The notes: generated by a model from the letters alone, not told the origin. A stretch of DNA of 64,000 nt from Ricordea florida (GCA_949710005.1 OX453276.1:4507701-4571700), one strand, 5' to 3'. Shown: positions 16,998 through 28,908, counted from the stretch's first letter. Numbers and translations: made by a program.

Positions 16998-17190
16998 TCT
17001 GAGCGATTCACATTCGAACAACCTATCAGAACATACGCGTGCAATCCAAAGAAGAAGTGCTTGGTGATGCAATCGATCACTCACCTGTTATAATGTCTTC
17101 CTTTTGTTGCCACAAAATTTCGGCTATAGAAATAGGCGTTTGTTCACAAAAAAAGGAAATGAGAGTAGCGAACCGCGTCTTATTTTGAAA
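16998..17190. repeat. Right arm of the inverted repeat flanking the Polinton
   Basis: Reverse-complement match to 660-842 with scattered differences. It begins 80 bases outside the Polinton. No gene is seen from 16919 to 17735. Confidence 0.7.
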
Positions 17191-17735
17191 GGGAATATAT
17201 GGCGCGTTGCGTAACAACCAGGTTTTGTTTGCCCCCCAGTCAATATGGCGCCATCATGACCGTGGAAGGGTCTATTGAAGGATTTTAAAAGAAAGTTCGT
17301 ATATCGGGGGAAATGGCCCAAAATATACCCCGAACTAGGAGGAATCAGGGTTTAGTAAGTGCTTTCGAATGTCTTTTTTCAGGAATCGAGGTTGCATGCT
17401 TCAGTGGACAACAAGGAGACAGTAGTGGGTTTCGTTTTCTCGTTTTGCCAAGGACCTAAAGGAGTTATGTTTGACCTTGATTCCTGCAATGCGTATCGTC
17501 TTTGTCTACAATCGAAATACTTGAATCGATAACTTTACGGATTATGATGCATGAACCGCAAGTTTTGTAGCTATTTTTGTTACGACATGCATGTCTAAAA
17601 CGTTGTAATATTCTCGGCTATCGTTTGGGTTTGGTGCCACCTTTCAGTGTCATGTAGTATCCTTCGAGAAAAACTGCGATCAGGCGATGTTTTTGTTTAT
17701 CCCCTTCAGAAAAAAGAAGATCGCTTGATCGCAGG

Positions 17736-17826
17736 TAGTCTCCCTAGCAGCCGTTTTTTGGATGTCACGCAACGTTCACTTTTGGGTTAACGTTGCGTGA
17801 CATCCAAAAAACGGCAGCGCTACTCC
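17736..17826. mobile_element. Foldback MITE related to the one at 1303-1417
   Basis: A palindrome whose arms carry AGCAGCCGTTTTTTGGATGT and GTCACGCAACGTT, closed by a short loop near 17785. The left end is TAGTCTCC, as in the 1303-1417 element. No clear duplication was found. Confidence 0.65.
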
Positions 17827-17982
17827 CTACACCACACCTAAGCCTTGCGTGACAAGCCACACATCAGCTGCAGTGCCGGAAACACACAGAACCGCAGCTG
17901 AAGTCAACACGTAGGGAAGTGGCTGGAAAACATATAAACAAAAGTTTCATTGGTTTTAAAATGGAGGGCACGAGGTAAAACG

Positions 17983-18215
17983 TTTTACTGTACCCCAATT
18001 GCTACTAATCTTGCAATCTGATTGGCTAATTTGCCGTTGTCGATAAGAATCTAGACAACGCTGCTAGCGTCAATGTGTCACGCAAAGCAATGGCCAACCA
18101 GAAACGCATATTTTGGGGAGTAAACCAATCACTTGCTATTTCTTGGTGTCACGATCTTGGTCACACTCTGACAAAAAAAAAGACACATTTTCTTTGACGT
18201 TGATATTGTGGTAAA
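17983..18215. mobile_element. MITE, uninterrupted copy (233 bp)
   Basis: Shares about 200 bases, including TTGCCGTTG, TCTAGACAACGCTGCT and GTCAATGTGTCACGCAAAGC, with 54462-55015. Both copies have terminal inverted repeats related to TTTTACCACAAT. The other copy is split by further insertions, so this one shows the empty site. Confidence 0.75.
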
Positions 18216-18442
18216 AATCAAAACGAATGTGGTTTAGCGTTGTCCGTATTCTTATCAACAACGATGGGCGTCAACACAGCGGTCAAAATTTGTTGTGTAC
18301 TTATTCGGCTGCGCCTCATGAGTCCACAACATTTTGACCACTGTGATGACGCAGATATTTTGTAAAGGCTTACATGATTCACTATGCCTTGGGATATTTT
18401 GTAAAGGCTTACATAATTCACTACCCTATACTTCATTCCAGT

Positions 18443-18577
18443 ATGCCATATAGTCTCCCGCTCCCATCACAATGGTGCGGGAGACTATATGGCATACGGG
18501 CATGGAGTATAAACCCTCCCATTATGCCATATAGTCTCTCGCACCATTGTGAGGGGTGCAGGAGACTACATGGCATA
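18443..18577. mobile_element. Double foldback MITE with TAGTCTCC motifs
   Basis: Two adjacent hairpins (18443-18494 and 18524-18577), each with ATGCCATATAGTCTC at the left and the complement at the right. An outer inverted repeat (TATACTTCAT / ATGAAGTATA) embraces both. The remaining sequence to 19355 shows no gene. Confidence 0.65.
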
Positions 18578-19355
18578 CTGGCATGAAGTATATCCCCTTA
18601 TCGATCACAAATGTTAAGCAAGGTTGTAGCGTGTGCGTAAGTTGAATCTTTTACTTTTGGGACTAGATAAACAGGATAACAAACTTGTTTAGTCTAGTCT
18701 GCTTCAAATTCTATTTATATTTACACTATGGAGACCATCTGCCTCCTTATTAGACTCTGAATATGTTTAGGGGAGTTTCCTTGGTGATGTATATTAACTC
18801 AAAAAGTGCATTATCAGGGAACTAAATTTTGCAAAAATTGTCAAAATACTGATCTGCATTAAAAAAACAATTTGTCACAGAATTGGCATGACTGATTTTA
18901 ATTTTCCATAGTAATAATTTCCATTACACTGAACAAAACCATTGCATTAAAAAACTGTAAACATTTTAGCATGTTCCTTTGTACAGCCATACAAGAGTAC
19001 TACATAGATGAAACCATTGAATTATGCCTACAGCTGAAAGACAATGTCAATTTTCTTGATAAAATAGATTACAGAATCATGTGCCAGAGTATTAAATTTT
19101 GTGTGCTTTAATGACTTTTACGAGAACAATATTTCTTAAGATTTTCATTTCAGAATTCTTTAAGAATCGCAAAATTTAAGTCCAGCAGAAAAAAAAGGGA
19201 CATTAAAGTAAACATTGTTAAGCTGATAGATAAGGAGAATTGAAGACTCGTCATGATTCCAATGACATTGAAATGATCTCAAAGCAAATCCCAAACATTG
19301 GGTCCATTTAAAGTGAACTGCAACTCAGATCTTGGGACTGAAAGACATATTTACT

Positions 19356-20069
19356 TTAGAGATGCAGATCAAAGCACCAGTACTCCAAATCTCCAAGGAT
19401 CCACTGAGGATAAGGGTAGATGTCACACATTTTAAAGCCATATTTCTTGTAAAAGCGAATGGCTGGAGTCTGTGCACTGGTTGTGCTTAGAATTATGGCC
19501 TGCAACCTTTCCTCTCTGGCATACTCTACTGCTGCATCAAGAAGCTTCTTTGCAATTCCCATTTTCCTACATGATGACAAAACAGACATCCTTTGTAATT
19601 CCACAAATCCTGGCTTGTGGTGCTCATTGTGAATCAGTCCCACCATGCCAACAACTTTACCATGCCACTCAGCAATCCACATGCAACACCCTTCAGACAA
19701 CATGTACGATTTGTTTATGTCCATCAAATCTGTTGCTAGGCAACCATTGATGAACTTCCAGCTCTCGATATAAATATCAATGTATAAGAGAGCAAGCACA
19801 AGAATGGAGACAAAAAAGTCAAACACTAAGAACCAAATTGACCATCTTATGCTCAAAACGATTGCAATGACAGTTGCCACGGCAATGTACTTGAGAAACC
19901 TTGGAAAGACGACGTGGGAGACTAGATTGATAAGCTCTTGCATTCCCTCTGTGAATATCATTCGACATTCCTTATAATCTGATGGGTGATATGGTCGAAT
20001 CTGTGCTCCACTGTTACTTTGATCAGTGTTTGATAGGGTGTGAGGTTTTCCTTCCATGACAAGCTGCAT
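19356..20069 (-). CDS. NAT8-like: NAT8-like N-acetyltransferase (GNAT family)
   Basis: The 237-residue protein has a short N-terminal region, a strongly hydrophobic double segment at about residues 50-95 (YIAVATVIAIVLSIRWSIWFLVFDFF...), then a GNAT domain at about 120-225. The acetyl-CoA loop region is seen at VLSSCRKMGIAKKLLDAAVEYA, and the closing strand at TPAIRFYKKYGFK. Family members are ER- or Golgi-bound and acetylate amino groups of cysteine conjugates or proteins. The frame extends upstream to 20138, but a splice acceptor (pyrimidine tract, then CAACAG at about 20073-20078) just before this ATG indicates that extension is intron. The coding region is otherwise a single exon. Length suits the family. 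Confidence 0.87.
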   Translation of the reverse strand: MQLVMEGKPHTLSNTDQSNSGAQIRPYHPSDYKECRMIFTEGMQELINLVSHVVFPRFLKYIAVATVIAIVLSIRWSIWFLVFDFFVSILVLALLYIDIYIESWKFINGCLATDLMDINKSYMLSEGCCMWIAEWHGKVVGMVGLIHNEHHKPGFVELQRMSVLSSCRKMGIAKKLLDAAVEYAREERLQAIILSTTSAQTPAIRFYKKYGFKMCDIYPYPQWILGDLEYWCFDLHL

Positions 20070-20078
20070 TTTCTGTTG

Positions 20079-23000
20079 AAAAGAAACAAGTTTTCCACTT
20101 CCAAAGATGAGCAGATGGCTGATTAAGTGATAATACAATTTACAGTAACAATATTGGGATTGACAATAAATTATTTGATCTTAACAGTTTAGTTTACATC
20201 TACCATTGCACAGAGGTATACACTAATAACCCAACCGGAACCCTCACCCCACGACCATTTGGGTTTCTTGGTCTCTGGATCTTGATATTGTTCCGGAAAC
20301 GAAATACATCAGGTTTTTTTAGCTTCGGCATTCGTTTACGCCTCGGATTTCTCGTTTCAATCTGGAGTCAGATAGCACGTGGGCGACAGAACACTCATGT
20401 CAGTGGATGAATAAGGATGTACGGTCTCTCCCATGAAACTTCTACTTGCGTTGTACATAGGTCACGTACGTTTTTTCGGGTTACATTTTCACACTTTCTT
20501 TAAATATTTATTTCTTCGGTATACAATAATGCCAGTATCTTTGAATCCAAATGGTTCATTTTCATACTCTGAACACCGTGGAGGCAGTAAAAATTCCGCA
20601 ACTTCCTGTCGTGCGGACTTCAACCCCAGCCAACGACCACAAAATCGCTGAAATCAGATACAGTATATGGCGTCTGGAACATGGAATCTAAAGGATTCAC
20701 GCGTGTTCATCACTGAACCAAAAATACCTCAAAAAATACTGTAAACAGATTTGTCTCCGAAACCCGGACAACATTGGCGGTCGAGTACTTTATAAAATGG
20801 GAATAGGGTTGAATTTCCGTATAGCTGTATTTTTCATATATGCATGTGGTAACTATACAGTCTAGGGAAATGCAAGTGAAAACATTTCTTGTTTACGAAG
20901 AACTAAACAGCACGGCTAGAGCACGCATAATAAACTATGGGGTGATTTGGACATCTACCCGGGAATAGTTTTTGAAAAGCTGAAAACCACCACTACAACA
21001 GTTGTTTAAATTTCGGAGTTTATCACAGTATAGTAATCTCAAAAGGACCAACACCGTCGACGACAATAAATTACATAATTTCTTAGCATAAAAAAAAAAT
21101 AAAAAGAGAGACGGTGAGCAGTTTTAATGCAACGAAATTAGTGTTCAATTTGCGAATGGTATTCAGCGCAAGCAACTGCAATCGTTACATGTGAAAATCG
21201 ATACAACACATGTTCAGCGCGTGTACGCTTAGTCATTTTTGCAATAACATGATCGACGTCGACCAGAGTACAAAAAAAATGTACATTGTTATTTGTTCTT
21301 GTTTGTGTTCAGTTCAATTTGGTTTAGTTTAACGGAAATGTAAATCTAAAGAAAACAAAAGTAAACGAAAGAAATTACTCACTGTACGTCCAAGGTTTTG
21401 CGCAAGGAACGAATGATCGCAACGTTAACGAATCCTCCGTCAATGTTGATACACGCCTTCGGCACGATTGCCTCAGCTGACGTTCTTTGCACTCAAAGAA
21501 AGAAGCGCGATGTAGTCCAAATTCAAACGATGACTCGCTACCTTATATACTTAAAGGATTCAGCTAGAAGTACTTGGCAGCTAACCACGGCTTCCGTCTT
21601 GGCAAAGACGGTTCTCAAAAACGTTCAGCCTTCAAAGCCTAATCCACTTCACTTCTGACCAACTTCTGTCCGTATTTACCTAATGATGTAACCGCAAGCG
21701 AGACACTACGTGGGCTCAATGAGTGTCTGTCGCATATGTCATTTGAAGAGCTGTCATGCGGGAGGGTTGCGGAGATTAGTACATTCGAACAAAGGCGACT
21801 AATGTTGCGCATGCGTATTATCTAATAAAAATCAGGCCCACAAGTATTCGAAGAGTGGTGTTAGAACAAGGGAAGAAAGATGGCGGCGTTGGCGTTTGTG
21901 GAAGGGTTAATGGGATACATTTTCAGTGCTATTTATGAGCTGATGGCGCAAGCACTGAAAGAGGATGGGTAACAGTCAGAAAGACTTAAGCAACTACTTC
22001 TAATCTAGCTAATCCTTTTCTTCAGCAAAGAGAGAAATATGCTTTAGATCGGACATTTTGGAAATGCGCGGTGTTCAGACCTGTCGAAGAATAATGAGAA
22101 GTTCGAAAAATTTCGCTTTGTTTACGGAGAGTAAGGTTGTTGTTGATTCCGCAAATCACAACAAGGAAGGCTGTTGTGCAATAAAGGAATTGGAACCGGG
22201 ACTTACATTTGCATTTGTGGTGTTTTAACGAGGATATCCACGCTCGATGTGGTACAAAGCAAATTTGCGACCTCGACAGGATTTACAAATGGCCGGTCAG
22301 TGCTGAATGAGCCTGTGATCCTTACAAAGGATACCACAGCTTAAAATTTGTCCGTGATTGGAGTCAAGGTTAGTAACAAAAAAGTATCACACACGAATTT
22401 CCTTTGTTCTCTTATTGTATTGAATATTATCTTTCCGGACATGAGAGTTCTTTACCAAACTAACAGTTGCCTGATAGCGTTTTTTGTCCGAACAAAATTT
22501 TTGGATTAATTGCTCGGACTTTTGTCTCGGACTTTGGTCCACGAAAAGCCGTTAACTGATGAAAGTTTGTGACCTAGAAATTAGGCTTGGAACGAGATAT
22601 TACCGATAAAAGTGGCACAGCTCATTCTAAAGCCTCAAGTTATCGACTCCTTCGTGTGAAAAAGTGCTTTTGTTTATCCACAAAACGGTTTTTGTTTTTC
22701 CATCATCGAGACTGTAATTTCACTTTACCTGAACATCTTAATTCTCTGTGTGGCAAATTTGTAATTTTGAAGTTTTCTGGACAGTTTTTTTTTCCTCCAT
22801 TACGTAAGAAATGTAGATAAAACGGTCACTCTGTTGACCAAGTGAAAGTTTATGCACCCAAAACAGTTCTAGTCGCCAGTGGTCGAGCTAGTTTTGGCTT
22901 AAAGGTCAACAAATAAGACTTGGTCCAGCGATCGCTTTCAATGTGAAGAGCGCATATTTCTGATGAGCTTACCTGTTTCAGAAGTTTGACCCTTGGAGTG

Positions 23001-24089
23001 GCAGGGCGCGTGCAAAAGATTTACGAGAGCAAGTCAAATTTCAGACACAATTGTGCACTTTGGCTGCGGACTGTCACCAAAACACGTCTCGACGATGATG
23101 TAAATGAAATCTCCGACACTCTCTTCGTTCATAGTGGGATTAATTTAACAGTCCAGAAGCTGCAGATGTCTTAAGATTCAAAGACACGATAATTCAAAAT
23201 CTTGCGAATAAAAAGCGATATTTTATTTCAAAAGTTATACTTCGATTCAAAGGTATCAATTATTACAATATTTGGTAGAAAATCAGTGCATGCAAACAAT
23301 ATTGCACAAATGGAAATGTCTGCATTCCAAAAAATATTTCACTCTAAATTATATAAATAGTTTTTGATTTTACAATTTATTCAGCCATATGTACAGTTTG
23401 GAAGTCATGTACAGTTATTTTACAATTTATGCTGTTTTGAAAAATTTACAAATTGTTTGGTTCTATTTGTATTAGTTGACACTTTTAATAGACATAAATA
23501 AATTACAATTTGTACAGAAACATCTTTCCCCTATAATACTTTGTACTATAATATTAAACACTGGTGCACTTACTGTTACAGGTATTTGTATGAAGACACA
23601 CCTAAGTAATTTGGAATTTTTCAACATATAGTCTGGCACTTAACCCAGAAGATATAAATTCAGTGAACCTATTACATACCCAGACTGACTAACAGAATAA
23701 CCTTCAGTAATGGAAAAGTAGGATGATTATATTTTACGTTCACTGATAATGAAACGAAATCGGCATGACATAGCCAGAAAGCAACAAAAGATTGCAAGCA
23801 TACCATTCATGCATATTACACTGTATGTGCAACTTGTTGATAAATGAGATACAGGTTATCGAACAGGTGGTTGAAGTGCAATGCAATGTAGACCTTAATG
23901 CTCTTTAGAAGTTTACCTTTGGATACCATGTAGAGAATAAAAATATATACAGAGTAGAAAGAGAGTAGAGAGGGGGGAAGGGAGAGAGAAAGGAGGGGGG
24001 GGGGGTGAGCAGAAACCAAAAAAAAAAATTAAATAATAACATTAACTATACAGTCTACCTTTACATATCCTGATAGTCAGAAAATAACC
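20079..24089. other. Intergenic region, no convincing long gene
   Basis: About 4 kb. The start should hold the NAT8-like 5' intron and promoter. The frames here are short and lack protein character. One small ORF at 21880 is listed separately. A purine/G run occurs at 23970-24010. AT-rich sequence from 23200 to 23800 shows no feature I can name. Confidence 0.6.
21880..21972 (+). CDS. Possible 30-codon small ORF or first coding exon
   Basis: An ATG in a good context (AAGATGGCGGCG) opens MAALAFVEGLMGYIFSAIYE and continues to codon 30, then TAA. The peptide is a single amphipathic or hydrophobic helix. Alternatively, GG|GTAACA at 21967-21969 could be a splice donor, making this a first exon. 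No partner exon was identified. Unrecognised; low confidence. Confidence 0.25.
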   Translation: MAALAFVEGLMGYIFSAIYELMAQALKEDG

Positions 24090-24565
24090 TCAGCATAACT
24101 CGACAGTAGTCATGTCAAATGGAGTGGGATTACATGTCCAGTCTCTTTTAGCCATTAACTCAATGTAGAGAGCCATTTGAAAGAGTTTGTTAGGACCTGC
24201 AGAAGCAATTATGCCACCAATATTACAATGGATGTGGCTTTCCATGAGCACTGACTCACCATTTCTGCCAATAAGCAAAAGCATTGTTTTATCAGGGGGC
24301 AGGATTAACACTGCAGCAAGCTTGGAATGTTGTGGTCTAGTGGAAAGATTTTGTAGTTCACATGCAAAGGAATTAAAATCATTGAATTGATATTCACTCC
24401 CACAATTCACAACCCCTGAAAAACCTAGTTGTGAGTGATTGATTATCTCAGGTACACTGTATGTGGCTTGTGGATTGCTGATCCCATTGTAGGAATGATT
24501 TCCATAAATCATAAGCTGTTTAAACATACTAACAAATTCCAAAGGCAATCTCAGAGGAGAAGGCA
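24090..24565 (-). pseudogene. 3' part of the multidomain gene, separated by the gypsy insertion
   Basis: Reading on from the retrotransposon target site in the same frame as the upstream exon, 158 codons remain before the stop at 24090-24092. They contain ESHIHCNIGGIIAS (about 45 residues from the end), which could carry the histidine of the cysteine-protease-like domain whose GSNAC region lies upstream of the insertion. The apparent ATG of this fragment lies inside the LTR and is not native. With the element in place this part is cut off from its gene. Confidence 0.75.
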
Positions 24566-24570
24566 GTATC

Positions 24571-24767
24571 TGTAACAACACGCGAGAGACTTTCTTTAGC
24601 AAACGACGTTTAATAATAATGTAGAGCAGATAGAAAAACAAGTAATACATGTGCTAGGAGTGGCTAGTGAAAAATCTAAACTATTTCCGGTAATAGATAC
24701 CGCAGACACGTAAACTATTTCGGTCAGCCCTTGTGGTTTCTAGATAAACCACATTAGTTTCGTCACA
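24571..24767 (-). repeat. 3' LTR of the gypsy element
   Basis: 197 bp, identical to 28982-29178 by eye. On the coding strand it starts TGTGACGAAAC and ends TTGTTACA. Confidence 0.95.
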
Positions 24768-24778
24768 TCTTTCCTCCT
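24768..24778 (-). promoter_or_regulatory. Polypurine tract
   Basis: Coding-strand AGGAGGAAAGA lies directly before the 3' LTR, the expected site of plus-strand priming. Confidence 0.8.
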
Positions 24779-24852
24779 ATAAAGAAAGTAAGCTACATGT
24801 GTTTCCTAATAAATCAAGATCGAATCAACAAGTATTTAGAGGAACTAATAGT

Positions 24853-27800
24853 TCATTTGGTGACAAAGTCCTTTAGGTGAGCAGGTGGTCTGCGGGTACG
24901 TTGTGATTTGCGTATACTAACAGGTTGTGAGTCAGGGGTGCTGGATGCTTGGGTCGGCGGCTGATTGGCTAGTTCAATGTGTTGAGGTTTTGTCTCTGCA
25001 CATGATGTAGAAGGTTCTGGCTCGCTGGAGTCTACAATGGGAGGTTCTTTGGACTGAATCAGCTGGCGGCGGTTGCGACGGTATACAGTCTCACCGACTT
25101 TCACATCGTAGCTACGCGGACCAGCTTGTGCCATGCAGGTACCAGCGCTCCAGGTTTTCTGACCAGGTAGTTTCATGCGCACGGTTTCACCTTGTCCGAT
25201 TGGTCGCAGTGCCGGCCTTGCATGCTTGTTGTAGTAGTGCTGCTGCCGCTGTTTGTTGCCAATAAGCGCGCGTGTCTCCTCTTCTGTTGAGTAACGAGGC
25301 TGTAACAGGGTACCGGCGACAGGAAGGAGGGTCTTGCAGCGACGTCCCATTAGACGCTGGGCGGGGCTGGTGCCAATTCCTTCAGTCGGGGTGTTCCGCC
25401 AATCTAACAGTGCTAGGAACTCTGATTGGCCAGACTCTTTACACTTGGTAAACAGGCGTTTCACAGTTTTCACGGCGTTCTCAGCCTTTCCATTTGACTG
25501 TGGATGGTAGGGTGATGATGTACTGTGTTTGAACATCCAGGTTTTCGCGAAGACAGCGAATTCAGCGGATGCAAACTGGGGACCGTTATCCGTCACGAGG
25601 ACGTCTGGAATGCCATACCTGGCAAATACGGCTTTCATTTCTTTGATGACGTTGCGTGACGTCGCGGTGTTGAGTCGAGCAACTTCTATGAAGTTACTGT
25701 AGTAGTCAGTGATGACTAGGAGTGTGCGGTTGTCTAGCTCACAAAGATCAGCGGCGACTTTGGACCAGGGACGGGCCACCACTTCGTGCTGTACGAGTGT
25801 TTCCTTGGCTTGTCCGGTGCGGTGGGCTAGGCATACGTCACACTTCGAGATGTACTCTCGTAGCTCGGTTGCCATGCGGGGCCAGTAGAGGGTATCACGT
25901 GCTCTGCGTATACACCCTTCAACGCCAATATGCGAGCTGTGTACCACTGCCATAAGCTCCTTACGTAGGGAGGCTGGTACTACGAGAAGTTGTCCTTTGA
26001 AGACGAGTTCGTTCTGGACAGTCAGCACATCTCTCATGTCGAAGTAGGGGTAGAGACATTCCGGAATTTCGGATCTGGTTTCTGGCCATCCCCGGCGTAT
26101 AGTAGCACGTAGCTGCTGTAACACAGGATCATCTGCCGATGCATGTCTGATCTGCTGCCAACGCTCGTCACTGACTGGTAGTGAGGCTGTGTGATCCACT
26201 TCCTCGAGCTCTTGCGTGAACTCACAGGCGTTGACCTCTGGGAGGAAAGCTCTGCTCAGGGTGTCGGCCAGAAACATGTCGTGACCTTTCTTGTAAGTCA
26301 CTCGAAGGCTGTACTTTTGGAGTCTCAGCAACATTCGCTGGAGTCGCTTAGGTGCTGAGTGGAGTGGCTTTAGAAAGATTGACTCTAAGGGCTGGTGGTC
26401 GCTTTCCACATGGACTTCGTCACGGCCGTACACATACGGCTCAAAACGTTCGCACGCAAAAACGATTGCGAGCAGTTCCTTTTCTATTTGGGCATAGCGA
26501 GTTTCTGCATCTGTAAGAGCACGCGATGCGTAGGCCACCGGCTGTCCGTTTTGTAATAGGGCGGCGCCTAACCCAAACTGAGAGGCGTCACACTGGAGCG
26601 TGACTTCTTCCTCTAGGTTGTAGTAGCGCAAGACTGGGGTAGTCATGACAGCATTCTTTAGCGCCACCAATGCCTCTTCTTGGGCAGTTTCCCAGGTCCA
26701 CTGTACGTCTTTCTGGGTGAGTTCTCTTAATGGCTTTGTGATGTCAGACAGACGTGGTAGGAACTTGCTGAGATACTGTGCGAGTCCCAGCAATCTCTGA
26801 ACTCCGGCTTTGTCTGTGGGTGCGGGCATTTCGCTGATCGCCCGGACTTTGGCGGGGTCTACACATAGACCTTTGTCTGTGGCGACGTGTCCGATGAACG
26901 GGACTTCCGTTAGTCGGAGGTTGAGCTTGTCCGTGTTGAGCTTAACGCCTCGCTCTTTGCAGCGTTCCAGGAATCTAATCAGGACTGTGTCGTGGTCATC
27001 AATGGCCTCTTCAACTGTGTTTCCGCAACCAATTGCGATAAAATCATCTGCCACGACTTCGATGCCTGAAAGTCCTTCAATGAGCTCGTGCATTTTGCGT
27101 TGGAAGACTTCAGGAGCTGAGCTGATACCGAAAGGCAGGCGTCGCCAACGGTAACGTCCAAACGGGGTGTGAAAGGTTGTCAGGTAGGACGACTCTGCAT
27201 CAAGGGCCACATGCCAGAATCCGTTTCGTACATCGAGCTTTGTGAAGACTTTCGCGCCGTGGAGTCGAGTAGCAATGTCTTCAATTGTTGGGAGAGGGTA
27301 GTGCTCGCGTTGGACGGCACGGTTGAGGTCCCTGGGGTCAAGGCATACGCGTAGTTTTCCGTTTTTCTTCGGTACAGTTACCATGGAGCTTATCCATGCT
27401 GTGGGACAGGTCACGGGTGCAATGATTTCCTGTTTCTCCAAGTCTTCTAAGGTTTCTTTTACTTTAGCTCTGAGTGCCACAGGTACGCGACGCGGTGCGT
27501 GCTGTACAGGGTTAACGGTGCTGTCAATTCTAATATGGTGTTCACCGGCCAGCTTTCCGACACCTTCGCCGAAAACTTGCGGGTATTTCTTAATCAGGGC
27601 CATTTTGGTAATGGGCGCTTGCGTTACTTTTGCTGCCGTTTCGAGCGAGTACACTGGGGCATTTCCTGTTTGTGGTTTGTTTAATTGATCATTGTCAGTG
27701 TATGTAATGATCTTCATGCCCACACAGGCTTTTCGTCCAAGGAGGGGGCGGATTGTGTTGTTGTCAACAAGTTTACAATCCAACTGACATCTGTAGTCGT

Positions 27801-28908
27801 CACGCCACACGGTAATACGAACTTGGCCCACAACTTGTAATTTCGAACCACCGTAGGCTGAGAGTTGAGTGTTCAGTGGTGTCACGCGCTCCAATTTGTG
27901 GTCTTTTGTGGCTTTCTTGTAGAGGCTAACCGGAATTACGTTGCACTGTGCTCCAGTGTCCGGTTGAAACCGCAGATAATTGCCAGACTCCAGTTTTAGT
28001 GTCACGAGTTGGGAATCATCCAGATCTACTGCTGATATCATGTCGGCGTAGAATACCTCGGATTCGCTGACATCGTCGTCGACAGCTCTAACAAACGTGC
28101 GAGTGTTGTTGTCTCGTTTCTTACTGCGACATTTAGCTGCAAAATGCGATAGTTTACCACACTTCAAACACGTCTTGCCGAAAGCCGGACATTGTTCTTT
28201 CTTTGCGTAATCATGAACAGAGCCACACCTCTCACATTCTTTGGGCTTTCCGTGTTGGGAGTCCTTGCCTTTGAGATTTCGTTTTCTTGGCACTTTAAGG
28301 TTCTTGCTTTTTTCTCTGACTGCATTTACGGTGCTTGATGGATTCTCTTCTTTTTCCATAAGTTTCATCTGAGCAGTCGTGCTCTCGGATGCCCTGCAGA
28401 TTTCGTCTGTTTTGGCGAGTGTTAATGTTGTCTCTCTTAACAATCTCTCTCTGAGTTTGGGTTCACGAATTCCAAACAACAGGCGGTCGCGAAGTATTTC
28501 TTCGGGAGTTATTGTTGCAAAATTGCAACCCTCGGCTAACTTTCGAAGTGCCGTGCGATACTGGTCGTAAGTCTCTCCTGGCTCTTGAATACGTCGGTTG
28601 AAGCGATATCTTTCGAAGGGAATGTTCTTGCGCGGTTCGCAGTAATCTCCTAGTTTCTTTAGTACTGGTCCGATTTTCTTGTCGTCTCCCTCGTTTACCC
28701 AGTCGTTGAAGGTCGAGTACACCTCTCTTGCTTCTTCGCCTATCACTGTCAAGAGTGTGGCTACTTGTACTGGCTGGGACTTCTCGCTGAGCTCTGTGGC
28801 GAGAGCGTAGTTTTCCCATGCTAACAGGAACTTTTTCCACTTTTCCGCAGCGTTCGAGTCATGAATCTCGAGGTGCGCTGGAGGTGGTAGGGAGTATCCC
28901 GATGCCAT
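24853..28908 (-). CDS. gag-pol: Gypsy gag-pol polyprotein
   Basis: A single 1351-residue frame. Gag occupies about residues 1-200. Zinc knuckles follow (CERCGSVHDYAKKEQCPAFG, then CLKCGKLSHFAAKC, about 225-260). The aspartic protease site is PDTGAQ (316-321). Reverse transcriptase spans about 480-680 with VADDF at 619-623. RNase H is at about 770-885 with CDAS (773-776) and DTLS (882-885). The integrase zinc-binding part is at about 990-1026 and the catalytic core has D1054, D1107 and E1143, with a basic C-terminal region after. All key residues are present and no stop or frameshift is visible, so this copy looks competent. Gag and pol are fused in one frame, with no frameshift signal. A rigid start at 28908 gives only a 73-base leader after the 5' LTR. 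Confidence 0.96.
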   Translation of the reverse strand: MASGYSLPPPAHLEIHDSNAAEKWKKFLLAWENYALATELSEKSQPVQVATLLTVIGEEAREVYSTFNDWVNEGDDKKIGPVLKKLGDYCEPRKNIPFERYRFNRRIQEPGETYDQYRTALRKLAEGCNFATITPEEILRDRLLFGIREPKLRERLLRETTLTLAKTDEICRASESTTAQMKLMEKEENPSSTVNAVREKSKNLKVPRKRNLKGKDSQHGKPKECERCGSVHDYAKKEQCPAFGKTCLKCGKLSHFAAKCRSKKRDNNTRTFVRAVDDDVSESEVFYADMISAVDLDDSQLVTLKLESGNYLRFQPDTGAQCNVIPVSLYKKATKDHKLERVTPLNTQLSAYGGSKLQVVGQVRITVWRDDYRCQLDCKLVDNNTIRPLLGRKACVGMKIITYTDNDQLNKPQTGNAPVYSLETAAKVTQAPITKMALIKKYPQVFGEGVGKLAGEHHIRIDSTVNPVQHAPRRVPVALRAKVKETLEDLEKQEIIAPVTCPTAWISSMVTVPKKNGKLRVCLDPRDLNRAVQREHYPLPTIEDIATRLHGAKVFTKLDVRNGFWHVALDAESSYLTTFHTPFGRYRWRRLPFGISSAPEVFQRKMHELIEGLSGIEVVADDFIAIGCGNTVEEAIDDHDTVLIRFLERCKERGVKLNTDKLNLRLTEVPFIGHVATDKGLCVDPAKVRAISEMPAPTDKAGVQRLLGLAQYLSKFLPRLSDITKPLRELTQKDVQWTWETAQEEALVALKNAVMTTPVLRYYNLEEEVTLQCDASQFGLGAALLQNGQPVAYASRALTDAETRYAQIEKELLAIVFACERFEPYVYGRDEVHVESDHQPLESIFLKPLHSAPKRLQRMLLRLQKYSLRVTYKKGHDMFLADTLSRAFLPEVNACEFTQELEEVDHTASLPVSDERWQQIRHASADDPVLQQLRATIRRGWPETRSEIPECLYPYFDMRDVLTVQNELVFKGQLLVVPASLRKELMAVVHSSHIGVEGCIRRARDTLYWPRMATELREYISKCDVCLAHRTGQAKETLVQHEVVARPWSKVAADLCELDNRTLLVITDYYSNFIEVARLNTATSRNVIKEMKAVFARYGIPDVLVTDNGPQFASAEFAVFAKTWMFKHSTSSPYHPQSNGKAENAVKTVKRLFTKCKESGQSEFLALLDWRNTPTEGIGTSPAQRLMGRRCKTLLPVAGTLLQPRYSTEEETRALIGNKQRQQHYYNKHARPALRPIGQGETVRMKLPGQKTWSAGTCMAQAGPRSYDVKVGETVYRRNRRQLIQSKEPPIVDSSEPEPSTSCAETKPQHIELANQPPTQASSTPDSQPVSIRKSQRTRRPPAHLKDFVTK

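Noticed and set aside
20070-20138. N-terminal extension of the NAT8-like protein
   Set aside because: A pyrimidine tract and CAACAG acceptor directly precede the ATG at 20069, so the extension is intron.
24566-24650. ATG at 24650 as the native start of the 24090 fragment
   Set aside because: The first 27 codons lie in the gypsy LTR. Across the target duplication the fragment continues the frame of the upstream exon.
25722-28840. Open frames on the plus strand and in other minus-strand frames across the gypsy element
   Set aside because: All lie opposite or out of frame with the well-supported gag-pol ORF and show no independent features.
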